Assembly (NCBI GenBank): GCA_018398575.1
Contig: JAGTXZ010000020.1
Coordinates: forward strand, 1,550,001-1,614,000
Origin: Ampelomyces quisqualis
Taxonomy: Eukaryota; Ascomycota; Dothideomycetes; Pleosporales; Phaeosphaeriaceae
Direction: 5' to 3'
Length of the DNA stretch: 64,000 bases
The notes beneath the pieces were generated by a model. It was not told where the DNA came from, made no database searches, and saw only the letters and a program-made list of their open reading frames with translations. Made by a program: the position numbers and the translations under genes. Shown piece by piece: positions 23,802-33,590 of this stretch; the first letter of the stretch is position 1, and each line of letters begins with the position of its first letter.

Positions 23802-26119
23802 TCAGTCGCTATCGCTGCTACTACTGCTCTCCTCATCTTCACTGTCGTCACCATCGTCCGCGAGCCCAACAGCGGCGCCGAGCTTCTTGCTCACCAATTT
23901 ACTTAGCGCCATGCTCCTCGGATCATACGCATTCTTCTTCGTTGTTACAGGAGGTGATTTTGCGTCTGCAAGTTGTTCCCTGATGGTGCGGAAGCCGCTG
24001 TGGCGCGGGACTGGTCGACGAGCTGCGGCTTGTGCAGAGACAGACTGCGAGGAGCGGGGTGTCTGGGTTGCATTCGAGGGTAGGGGTATGGGTGTTTTTG
24101 TGGGAAGTGGGATGGGTGTTTTTCGGAGTATTTGGGACGGGGCGGGTTGGCTTGTTGCTGGGACCACCGGTGTTAAAGTAGGGGAGCCGTTCAGCTTTGG
24201 TGGCGATGAGCAAAGGGCGTCATGAGCCGTACTTGGGACGAGGACGTCAAGCTCGGGCTTGGTCACAGCATCCGTCAGCTCGATATCTCGATTATCGTCT
24301 TCTGTCGATGTATCTGTAGAATCAGAGTCGCTGTCGCTTGGTACCTCATCCACAGCCATTTCCGGTGACTTGGGCTGTTGAGGCGGGACGGACTTCTCTT
24401 CTGATTCGCCCTCGCTTGCAGATTCCTGGGGGGAGGGCGAATGAGTCAAGAAGCGCGCTGGTCGACGTGTGACAGCTGGAGAAGATCGTGTCGAGACGGT
24501 GGCACTGATGGATCGTGACTTCGAGTAGCCGTTTTGCGCATGAGCTGCCTCGGGTTTGGCGGAGTTTTCAGTCTCGAACCCCGAGAGTGAATCGGCGTCA
24601 TTGGCGGGAGCTGCGTCGCCATGTGCATTCCCTGCATCCTCTCGGGCTAATGGTGATGCACTCTTCTGTCGAGCGTCGACTTGGACTGGTGCTTCCTCTT
24701 CTCCTACCGCACCGTTGAGCTTGCCGAGCGCACCAAAACCCCATGATTCTGTATGCCAAGATGCTGCCGCAGGTTCCATCTCCATTGTCTCGTACGCCTC
24801 ATCGTTTTCAGTGAGCAGGGCGTTTTGAGCCAATGGCCGGGACGAGTCGGATGATATTTCTCGACGAGCGTCAGCCAGTTCCATGTCTTCCTGCGCAGCT
24901 CCAGCGCCCGCATCCGCTGCGGCGTTGGCATCCTTTGGGGCTCTCGTTCCATTGGTCTTGATAAGTACCACAGGCGATGCCATCTTCCGTGAAGTGGGCT
25001 TCTTGACCGCACGTGGGGAGGCCGAAGACTGGACCTTGGCTGGTTTGCATGGCGTGGCGTGTTGTTCGCGATTGAGGGGCGGCCGACCACGCTTTTTTGG
25101 CTGCGCAGGTTCCTTTCGCTTTTCCAGACTCTGCGGACTGGGCTGACTTTGCTGACTTCGAACTGGTTTGAGCCGCGAGCTGTTCAGAAGTCCCACCTCT
25201 TTGCGCACGGTGGTCGCAGTGCGTGGGGACCGGGCATATGTCGTCTTTGGTGTTGGCTTGTGGAGGAAGTCGGGAGAAGAGCTGGGCACGTCCCAGATAT
25301 CTTTTCGCCGCGACGTGGACCGAGCTTGGTTGTCCTGAGGCTCGACCCATGCTTGGTGGGAGAGCACCTCGTGGCCATGTGCGCGGACGGTGGGATCAGC
25401 GGCTTCGTCTTGCATTTGCTCGCCGGCTTCGGGAGCCGGGGCAGCAAGAGGCAGCTCCGGAGACTCTTGCTTCACGCTGGGCGCAAATTCGGCTTCTCCC
25501 GTGAGGACATGTTGGACAAAGGCGAGAGAGGCTGCGGAAGGGGACCGTGTGGTGCGAGAGCCCATCTCGCTGTGCTCGGTCGAGGGCACGGCGGCACGGG
25601 GGTCGAGGTCTGAAGGCCCGTCTGTCCGACGTCGCTTGCTCGCCTCGCCGTCGATGACGGGCCCACGGGCGCGCTTCTGGGCGGAGGCGGGGCGCAGGTG
25701 CGAAGTGAACGGGACCGAGCAGCTGCGGCCCAGGAAGGAAGGAACGACTTTGATGGTGCGCATCGCGGGGTCCGTCTCGCCGCCGAAAATGGACGCCACC
25801 GTGTCGCGAAGGTCGAGATCGCAGTCGTATGCGTCTTGCAGCTTCTTCATGGTGAAGTTCCTGCAACCCGTGTTAGAGGCCGTGGCGCGCATGGAGAAGA
25901 CGGCCGCCCGACTTACGCCGCCTGGTGCGCCTCGAGATAGTTGTCCACGTATCGCTGCTCGATGAGACTCCAGACGTGCTCCAGCGTCGCGTCCCATGGC
26001 ACCGGCATCGCAAACTTGCGGCCCTTGAACACCTCGAGCGCGCGAGAGCGATAGGGGCCGTGGGCGTCTTCTTCGGCGAGCGGGAGCACCTGGACCGTCA
26101 GTCGCAGCGTGGCGGCCAT
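23802..26119 (-). CDS. Nucleolar Net1/Dnt1-like protein (Cdc14-binding N-terminal domain)
   Basis: Exon 1 is 26119-25917 and exon 2 is 25860-23802, joined in phase by a 56-nt GTAAGT intron, giving 753 aa. The first 120 residues form the conserved domain of fungal Net1/Cfi1 and Dnt1 proteins (Pfam Cytokin_check_N, by recall): LRLTVQVLPL, RKFAMPVPWDATLEHVWSLI, QRYVDNYLEAHQAANFTMKK, LQDAYDCDLDLRDTV and MRTIKVVPSF. These proteins sequester the Cdc14-type phosphatase in the nucleolus and act in rDNA silencing and mitotic exit. The rest is long and disordered, with basic patches, Ser/Pro-rich stretches and a C-terminal acidic-serine run (DDGDDSEDEESSSSSDSD) common in nucleolar proteins. A frame extending upstream of 26119 is ignored because that ATG begins the conserved domain. 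The gene is divergent from the next one with about 310 bp between start codons. Confidence 0.8.
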
Positions 26120-26433
26120 TGTGGACGCCTTGGCCAGGCGCGTTTGCGGTGCGAGACGCGACCTTCGCCTTGAGTAGACGGGCACGTGACAGGCACGGAG
26201 CTTATCGATTGTCGCGCACAGACCACGGCGCTCACCCTCATCCTCTTCCTCATCCTCGTCCTCTCCTCATCCTCTCCTCACCCTCTCCTTCCCCGCGTGC
26301 CCGCCCATATCCCCACATCGAACATGACACAAATGGCGCTGGACATGGCCCCACCACCTCGACGTGCCTTGCATCCATCACTCCACCTTGGCCAATCCGG
26401 TCACAACCACACTACTCCGTGCTCTCCGCTGCA

Positions 26434-28552
26434 ATGGCTGGACACAGGAAGAAGAAGCGCCCAGTGAGTCCCTACTTCCAGACAACATCGCCGGCCTGCC
26501 AACAGCAACAGGCCTCGCCCTCACCATCGCGTCCCCCACCTGCGAAACGCGTTCGACAGGCTTCGGCAAACCTGTCAATCCGGAGCAACAGTCAGGTCCG
26601 TCCCTTGCGGCACGCACGCGGCGCCTCGCCATTGCCAGACAGTGATGATTGGGAGTTCCGCGTGAAGGTCATCTCCTCCCTAACAAACCTCGACGACCAA
26701 GTCTTTCGCAAAGCCGTACAAGGTCTCGTGAAGATATGCTTCCCCACGGGTATCCTGGAAGAGCTCGGTGTTGAGCTCGTCGAGAAACACATGCAAGCAG
26801 AGAAGGCGTCCCCGGAGAATATTGCGAGAATGATTCAAGTATATCGGGCGGAAATGATTCACCGCGCGTCACGGATGCTGGCTGAGTATCTGGACACGCC
26901 TGCCAAGGTCCAGCTGGCTGTGGAATCTGTCATCGGCGCAAGCTCCAGTCTATACATCCATCTCGGGGGCAACATCATCCAAGACATCGCCACTGGTCTG
27001 GCACAAACGGCACACCGTCAGAGGGCTGATATGGAGACGGCTCACCAGCTTGAGCACGAACTTGCTGCCTCTCATGGATCAGCCAACCTAACTCCACAGG
27101 CTCAGGACCATGGAGATTCCGATGAAGTCCTAGTAGACGTCGAAGACGCGGTCCAAGGTGTTGATACGAACGAGCTGTCGTCTAACAACGCCGCGAGTTT
27201 GAACAGACGCATCTCCGGGTCTTGGCGATGGGACGTCGAACCAGAGAGCCAAACGAAGGAAGCTCTGGCCAATGTCTTCAAGCGGATGAGCGATTTGTTC
27301 GCATATCATGCTTTTCCGATTGCCAAAGGTCTTCTTGCGCCGGGAGCATTTCGCAAAGAGATTCGAGCAAAGATACAAAACATGATGGACAGCATGCCGG
27401 ACGACGAGATTAGCAAGTGGGTGGAGAGTTTCCAAAAATGGAAAGATGGTGATCAGAGCATGCTCGTCCGTACCGCGCCAGACGTTGCGCATATTGGTCG
27501 CACAGCTGCGACACCTGCCCCAATAGACCGAAGGAGGAATCCGAGCAACACATCTCAAGCACTCCATCGGCATGAGCACCACATGAAGAAAGCCAAGAAC
27601 ACAAAGCGCAAAGATCTTCGCGTCAAACGTGAGGACGATACCGAGATCAACGCTCCGAAGAAAGGCACAAATACTGGGCAGTCACTTGCCCGATCCCAAC
27701 CTACCAAGACTATATCTGCTACTGGGCATTCGGGCACCGATGAAGCAACAGAAGCCCACACTCCAATCTTAGACTTGCTGTGGGGTCGCTCACCCCTATC
27801 TCGTAGTATCTGGCCTCAGGTAGTCGATACGATCATGGAGCGATTAAGCCACAGAATTCCAGCACAGGTTGGTACCGTGTCGGTTGCTCAAATAAATCAA
27901 ATTCACTGACATCAACTAGTCGATCAGTCTCTTGTCGGTCGGCGGCAGTAATTGTGTCATCACAAAGACCGCGCTTCAAAGGCAATTGACGGACGGCAGG
28001 GCAATGATAGCTCTGCCAGGTAAACCCCTGAGAATGAGGGTTGAAGACAGCCTTATTCCTTGGGCAGTTGCCATTCCTTCTGCTTTCCCTGAGCTGATGA
28101 GGGAGGCGTACATCTTCGCAAACATGATGCCAGCAAGTTTTCCTTTGCGCCCCTCTTCTTTTACATTGTCTGATCTAGATCTAGCTTTCAACACCAGTGC
28201 TGAACACCGTATGTGACTCGCGCACGTCGATGCAAAGAGGCAATGCTGGCTATTTCAAGAGGAAGCTGCACAGCGCATTGGTGAAGCGGGGAATAGATCC
28301 CGTAAGTTCCTCGATGCACTGGCAAAACAAGCTGACGATGCGTAGTATGTGGAGCGTAGACCTGGACGCCAAGCTCTGTGTGATCAGATTTCTAGCATGG
28401 TTGGTGAACCTAGCCTTTCGCATATCATGAAACGTGGGCATCTGGAGAGGATCCTGAGACATGTAGCTTTCGAGCGTCGCGAGAACTTTCCAGAGTTGAA
28501 GTCCTCACAGCTTGTCCGAGCTTGGGAACAGACTACTGGAGGAAAGTGGTGA
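26434..28552 (+). CDS. Conserved-looking nuclear-type protein of unknown function (653 aa)
   Basis: Four exons, 26434-27867, 27920-28208, 28260-28341 and 28396-28552, add up to 654 codons; introns are 51-54 nt. I do not recognise a family. The N-terminus is basic (GHRKKKRPVSPYFQTTS), followed by a disordered Pro/Gln/Ser stretch. A helical globular region then begins WEFRVKVISSLTNLDDQVF and runs to about SLYIHLGGNIIQDIATGLAQ. A second helical block follows, including EALANVFKRMSDLFAYHAF and KEIRAKIQNMMDSMPDDE. Next is a basic linker (HHMKKAKNTKRKDLRVKRED) that could be a nuclear localisation signal. The last exons encode a short helical C-terminus ending WEQTTGGKW. The exon 3 to exon 4 junction uses a GTAGTA donor and is the weakest; an alternative reading with a GTAAGT donor at 28305 would change about 30 residues. 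The short divergent promoter is shared with the Dnt1-like gene. Confidence 0.7.
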
Positions 28553-29670
28553 CATTGTTTCGGGCATGCAGGAATCTGGGATCGGTGGGTTTGTGTTGAA
28601 ATAGGTGAGACGCGACCGAGTGGCGAGTGCAGCATGTTTGGGAGACAAGACATTTGAACCATGTCAGTAAGGATTTATGGGAGTTGGCGAGCGTTGAATC
28701 ATAGGTTCCGCCTTGAGGCCGGTCATCTAGGTCGTTCACGATTAATGCTCACCCAGTTTTTCCCTCAACTCCTCATGCCTGCAGAACGATTGCACGTATC
28801 TTACGTATACTCGCAAGTGATTAAAGTCAAGGTCACTGAACACCGTCGAAAAGCGAGAAAGTGCCATGTGCTGTTCCCGAAACTTTCGCGGTATGGTCTA
28901 GGGATCTTCACTTGCTCACAGCCACAGGCGCTCCGTTCACCCCGACGCTACCTTGCGGCAGTCGGCATTATCGTGCACCGAATGGAGTGTGGCGACGCGT
29001 GTCTGTCGCAACACTCCACGCGTTGATGGCTTTTGCCTCGGAATCAAGCCATGACCACTTACGCAGCGGCCTGAAGCGGGTCGAGGGTCATCTAATAGAA
29101 GGAAGTCCAGTCAAAGGATCCAAGTAAACGAAAGACATCAGAAAAGTCAAGAAACACTCATGGGCTTCGCACGCGTCATATCGAGGTTAACGTCAATCAC
29201 AACATTGCTTTATGCATTTAATCCAAAATGTTTTCCGAAAGCTCACTTGCTCCGCCTTCCCCCATTATAATTCACCCCTTGACTGCTGTGCGTGAGACCC
29301 GCAAGCCGTCGTCTCCCAGATGATCCGGCTGAGGCGTCTTACAAATCTGCCATCTCATCCCCAGTTCATCTTTTCACGCACGTCGTCTAGCATTCTGCTT
29401 ATCTCCCGCCAGGAGTTCTCGACTCGCGAACTTTCTGCCGCACGTACAAGTTGAGTGGCCTTATCCAGGTGCAGGTATTGGATCTATAGCCATAGAAGTC
29501 AATGCGGAGACTATGGCTTCATCGTTCCGTGTCGAAGATTAGTCAAATAGTCGTTTGCGGAATATCCAGTCGCGCTTGTGTAGATACAGAAATTTTTGTG
29601 TCTCCTTCAGGGATACTAAATCAGTCTTTGGGACAGTCTATCCGCCCACCCTTATAATGACCTCAACACC
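28553..29670. other. Intergenic, no gene recognised
   Basis: About 1.1 kb without recognisable coding sequence or repeats. A 121-codon frame near 28661 has no motif. Confidence 0.4.
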
Positions 29671-29871
29671 ATGAGCTTGAGTCATAAAAGCTCCGTGACT
29701 AGCCATTTCCCTCGTGCTGACCAAGAAAACGATACTGCCGCCATCGCCTCAAGCGACACGCATTCTGTATTCAGCGATTTCTCTTGCGCCGACACTGCTG
29801 CCATCGCCTTCAACGAAGCTTCAGCCCCGAGCGCAGATGCCAATGCAGTAACCAAAGAGGCGCTGGAATAG
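29671..29871 (+). CDS. Possible very small hydrophilic protein (66 aa), doubtful
   Basis: ATG in the context CACCATGAG opens a 66-codon frame without signal peptide or known motif. Within it the dipeptide block DTAAIA occurs twice, and the underlying DNA repeats a GCCATCGCCT-containing segment about 66 bp apart. Acidic and Ala/Ser-rich. It may be a chance frame or a fragment; no splice or expression evidence. Confidence 0.2.
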   Translation: MSLSHKSSVTSHFPRADQENDTAAIASSDTHSVFSDFSCADTAAIAFNEASAPSADANAVTKEALE

Positions 29872-30097
29872 TTCGTAGAATGATGCGCCGAGAGCTGCGA
29901 AAGAAGTAGCAATTGCCTGGAGCACTTAACGATGGGCTTGTGGATTCATGCTGTTGAGCATATCCATCGGAATCCAGACATTGATGTAAATCTTCCGAGC
30001 CATATGGATTCGCGACTTCGCTTGACGGATAGGCTGCACCACAACGAGCCTAGGGATTTTTTGAGAGCTTCTCCATCCCCATCAAGTGCGTTTGTCG

Positions 30098-30499
30098 TCA
30101 AGATCCAAGTATCACCGTCTCCCTCACCGTCCACGCTTTGCTCAAAAGACTCATCGTGCTCGCTGGTTGATTCCATTGCGAGGTTATTCTCAACTCAATC
30201 TTCGCCGTCGTTTCGCTGATCCTAACCATCGTGTATGGGAACGAGGTCGGCGCGCTGAGCCATGGCTCGTATACCGCTGCTATGGTCGCATCCACCCATT
30301 GCTGCTCCGAAAACAAAGGCAGCCCCGGGTTTGGATACTGCGTTGAGGTTGAGTAAGAAGTCCACTTGGACTTTGTGATTGTAGTTGGAAACGAAGTCAA
30401 GGCCGAGGGTATCGCAACACCACGAGTTGGCGAGGTAGATGCTAGCAGTGTGATTGCGAAGAGAATCACTAATATAGAGTGCATGTTGGTCTTCGCCAT
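30098..30499 (-). CDS. Small secreted protein (133 aa), unknown function
   Basis: Starts MAKTNMHSILVILFAITLLA, a good signal peptide with probable cleavage near STSPTRGVA. The mature part of about 105 residues has no cysteine and no recognised domain; it contains KSKWTSYSTSTQYPNPG and EQQWVDATIAAVYEPWL. A TATA box (30692-30699, minus strand) and a pyrimidine-rich leader sit about 190 bp upstream, supporting a real gene. The last codons (VRETVILGS) follow a GTGAGG that could be a splice donor, so the C-terminus may be wrong. It lies next to a secreted tannase, both on the minus strand. Secretion and small size would put it in effector-candidate lists, but nothing here shows a role. Confidence 0.5.
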   Translation of the reverse strand: MAKTNMHSILVILFAITLLASTSPTRGVAIPSALTSFPTTITKSKWTSYSTSTQYPNPGLPLFSEQQWVDATIAAVYEPWLSAPTSFPYTMVRISETTAKIELRITSQWNQPASTMSLLSKAWTVRETVILGS

Positions 30500-31044
30500 G
30501 GTCCTCGTATTCTCGACGATTGCGCCGAAACGCCGAGGTATCAAAAAAAAGGTGGAAAGGCGAAGCTTGTGGAGAGAAGTGTTTTGTCTGTGGCGGCTGG
30601 GACAATTAATCAGTAGGCTGTAGGAATTATGATTGTAGATATGGACGCGGGACGCAGGCAAAAAAATTGATCCAACAACGATCTGTTTTTGTATTTATAC
30701 TGGATTGCGCCGACATAGATAGGCTGGGCAAGGCATCTGAGCTAAGTGGCATGGAATGATTTGGGCCCACTGGCTGCGAACGGAAACGTGCGATTAGCCT
30801 TTATGTTAGCGGGGTGGCGCTTTCATCAGAACAACACACCACTGGCGTTCGTCGCACACTAATGCAACGGTGTTTGAGCAGCACCTATTGGGTGCAGTCA
30901 GTCATTGTTGAACATCATATAGTATCCAGCTTCAAATACGGACAAGGGAACACCGACGACAATTGCAGACAATTCAACATCAAGCTATGGCTGTGGGAAA
31001 AAATTAAGCAAAATTTGTATCCACAGGAAGCTGCGGAACAGTCG
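30500..31044. other. Promoter of the small secreted gene and tannase 3' region
   Basis: About 545 bases. The minus-strand leader and TATA box of the small secreted gene occupy the left part. Nothing further recognised. Confidence 0.4.
30692..30699 (-). promoter_or_regulatory. TATA box upstream of the small secreted protein
   Basis: TATAAATA on the minus strand, about 190 bp upstream of the ATG at 30499, followed by a CT/CA-rich leader. Confidence 0.4.
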
Positions 31045-32745
31045 TCAACGGCACGTCCAACTGTTTGGACTATCAATGTTACCTGGGTCGGTGTTCTCGG
31101 CTCTTTGAGGATATGGACAGATGGGCCGTTTCCGGAAAACTGTTGTCGATGTACTCCATGTTGTCGCCAGAATAGAGTTTGGAGCACCTTTTCCATCTAC
31201 CCAATTTATGAGAGCCGTCAGCATGTCTGACTCACTCTTCCCCAGTATCGAATCAGTTTGTGCGACGGTCGCATACGTCTGCTGGCCAATACCGCCAAAC
31301 ATCCAAGGGGCAAAGTATCTGGTGCCATCATTGTCGGATGTCCAGCAATGATGCATTCCGGGGACCTGGAAATATCTTGAAAAATTACTTGCTGTGCCAG
31401 AAGCGGCAGTACCGAGATCCTCGAAGTATTGAGTTGTACTTTTGGGGGGTATCAAGCCATCTGCCAGTCCCTGGTATATGATCAATTTGCCACCACGCCC
31501 ATTGAAGGCAGCCCAGTCAGTCAACCCAGGCTTGGCGGTTGCACTTCCGGGGTCAGCGTTCTCTGCGTCGGCTATAATATTATCTGAGAATGAATAACCG
31601 CGCTGATAGCCCAGAAAGTCGATAGCCCATTGCCAATCAAAGCCATCAGGGGCGGCAGTGGAGCCTGGTCCCAAGTACACCTGAAAGTCCGCCTCAGATC
31701 CCGGCTCAGGCGCAGGGAAGCCGAGAAACTGTCCTGTGGCATTGGATATTGTGTAATTCTGGTAGAGTTGAATCAACGTATTCACCTGCTCCGGTTTCAA
31801 GCATCCGTCAGGGGGAGCACCAGTGGCCCCGCAACTCAAATTGTTGTACGCCACCGTCGTGATGTTGCACAGATCTGGTCTGCTGATGATGTTATCGCGA
31901 ACCCCGTCCAGACCATCACATGCCTCGCGTATCTGCCGGGGTATGAATGTATATTCCGACGCGTTATTGTACACCGAAGATTCCCTTCCCGGTGGATTGA
32001 TGGTGGCGAGCTTTGTGATCCAAGGCAACAAGTGTATCTGATTCCAGGCTGGTGCGCCGATCAAAAGTCCATCGAAAAGACTCTGATCTAGCTGAAGCTG
32101 TTTGAGGCCTTGTCGACCACCGGTAGAGCAGCCGCTATAGTAGGAGTGTTTAAGCGAACTCTGACCGTAGTAGGCGCCGAGGAGTGCCTTTGCTGCTTTT
32201 GTTGACCCATCTATTGATCGATAGCCCCAGTCTTTCTGTGCTTCCTCGTTGCCTCGGGCCCAGCGCATGTCAGGCTGTGTCGAGTTGTGACCGGTGTCGG
32301 TGGATATGGTTGCTAAATTGTAGTATTTTGGGCCCGTCCACATGTCCTTCCAATTAATGCCTCCTCCATACGAATAACTTCCGACTGTCATTAGTGACCC
32401 GCTCCAGTTCGTTGGCATGAGAAGCCCAAATCTGTATGTACCCATGTCGACGATCAGAGCACATGATGTAGGCAAGTGAACCGCATAATTGCACGACGCA
32501 GAATCCTGTGCATTTCGGCACACGTTTGTGTTGCTGAGAGCTCCATAAAAGATGTTCGAGTACGTATCCTCGCCAAAGCACTCGCCCTCGCTTACTTCTC
32601 TGATGGTTTCGATGGATGCGCCCAGCGGGAGAAACTCTGAAAATGTGTTGTTTTTGCAACGACTTGTCGGAGATGGATCACGTCCCGGGCACCAGTTCGT
32701 TGCAAAAGATGGTAGCACGAGAGCCAAGAAATAATATAGTCTCAT
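31045..32745 (-). CDS. Secreted tannase/feruloyl esterase family hydrolase
   Basis: Single-exon gene, 566 aa. Family members cleave ester bonds of gallotannins or release ferulic acid from plant cell-wall arabinoxylan, outside the cell. A signal peptide MRLYYFLALVLPSFA is followed by a Cys-rich mature protein with several N-glycosylation sites. The catalytic triad follows the tannase pattern: Ser in GCSTGGRQG (about residue 207), Asp in QGLADGLIPP (about 429) and His in GMHHCW (about 465). The cysteines next to the Ser and His, which form the family's linking disulfide, are both present. Other landmarks are YGALSNTNVC, WRDG-like KDWGYRSIDGSTKAAK and LIGAPAWNQ. The last 25 residues look less conserved. 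The Ca-binding region could not be checked. Substrate (tannin or feruloyl ester) cannot be decided from sequence. An MFS transporter starts 850 bp away in the opposite direction. Confidence 0.9.
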   Translation of the reverse strand: MRLYYFLALVLPSFATNWCPGRDPSPTSRCKNNTFSEFLPLGASIETIREVSEGECFGEDTYSNIFYGALSNTNVCRNAQDSASCNYAVHLPTSCALIVDMGTYRFGLLMPTNWSGSLMTVGSYSYGGGINWKDMWTGPKYYNLATISTDTGHNSTQPDMRWARGNEEAQKDWGYRSIDGSTKAAKALLGAYYGQSSLKHSYYSGCSTGGRQGLKQLQLDQSLFDGLLIGAPAWNQIHLLPWITKLATINPPGRESSVYNNASEYTFIPRQIREACDGLDGVRDNIISRPDLCNITTVAYNNLSCGATGAPPDGCLKPEQVNTLIQLYQNYTISNATGQFLGFPAPEPGSEADFQVYLGPGSTAAPDGFDWQWAIDFLGYQRGYSFSDNIIADAENADPGSATAKPGLTDWAAFNGRGGKLIIYQGLADGLIPPKSTTQYFEDLGTAASGTASNFSRYFQVPGMHHCWTSDNDGTRYFAPWMFGGIGQQTYATVAQTDSILGKSESDMLTALINWVDGKGAPNSILATTWSTSTTVFRKRPICPYPQRAENTDPGNIDSPNSWTCR

Positions 32746-33590
32746 GATGACAGTATGTTAGCATGAAGAGTGTTGCATTTCTTGCGAAACTCCATCTCAT
32801 ATAAAGCGCCTTTTGTCCTCGTTGCGACTTTGGTGCGTCGGAGAGCGCCTTACACTCACCGAAACCAGCGTGCGCCACCACGAGAATCGATTGTCTTACT
32901 GCAATATGATTGGTTTACGACTCAACTTAGGTCATGCGTCACGTTGCACTGTCTTTGGCTTGGTGCGAGCTTGATTCGTTGACATGCCCTCTCGGGTCGA
33001 CTGAGATGCAAAGATCGACATTGTTATCACAGCCGCTGACAAAATAGTATCCAGACGCACACCAAGTTCAGTCCATATATATCATGCTTAAGACTGATTA
33101 TTGGTTCCTACTCGCCCCTTGTCGAGGGACTTGGCTCCCGCAGCAGTGGGCCAGTGGCCACGGCCCACGAAACGCGTTCAAGAATCAAGATCATTCAGAC
33201 GACTCCATGAGGCAGACCAGGCCATGGCACCGCCCCCATCAATTCTATTGCCAATTGCATCACCGAGGGAAGTCCCCATCATCTTTGATAGGTTCGCAGG
33301 ACGTTGTTCCCAAGCTGTCGGGGAACTCTACCACGAGCCTGAGGCCGAAGTTCGTGATCGTTTTTCGTCCGCCTGGGGAACCTACGGCTCGGGCCATGGT
33401 GTGTCACGGCCTAATCCAGACTCAACGTAGGACCGAATATGGCAATATGGTAGCTGGAGAACATGTCACCACTTGACGCAAGTTACCGAGTACGTCTTGA
33501 ATACTCCGTACTAACATGATGAATGCACCCAGCTAGTCCGGGACATTCCTCTGCTGCTTTGTTCTCACGCTCAACGACTCGCCCCTCACC
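32746..33590. other. Divergent promoter region between tannase and MFS genes
   Basis: 845 bases between two start codons on opposite strands. A TATA-like TTTATATGA lies on the minus strand about 55 bp upstream of the tannase ATG. A roughly 100-codon frame at 33101-33430 lacks an ATG start and recognisable homology. Confidence 0.4.

Noticed and set aside
33101..33430. Possible 110-codon protein between tannase and transporter
   Set aside because: The frame begins with TTG, not ATG, and has no recognisable homology.
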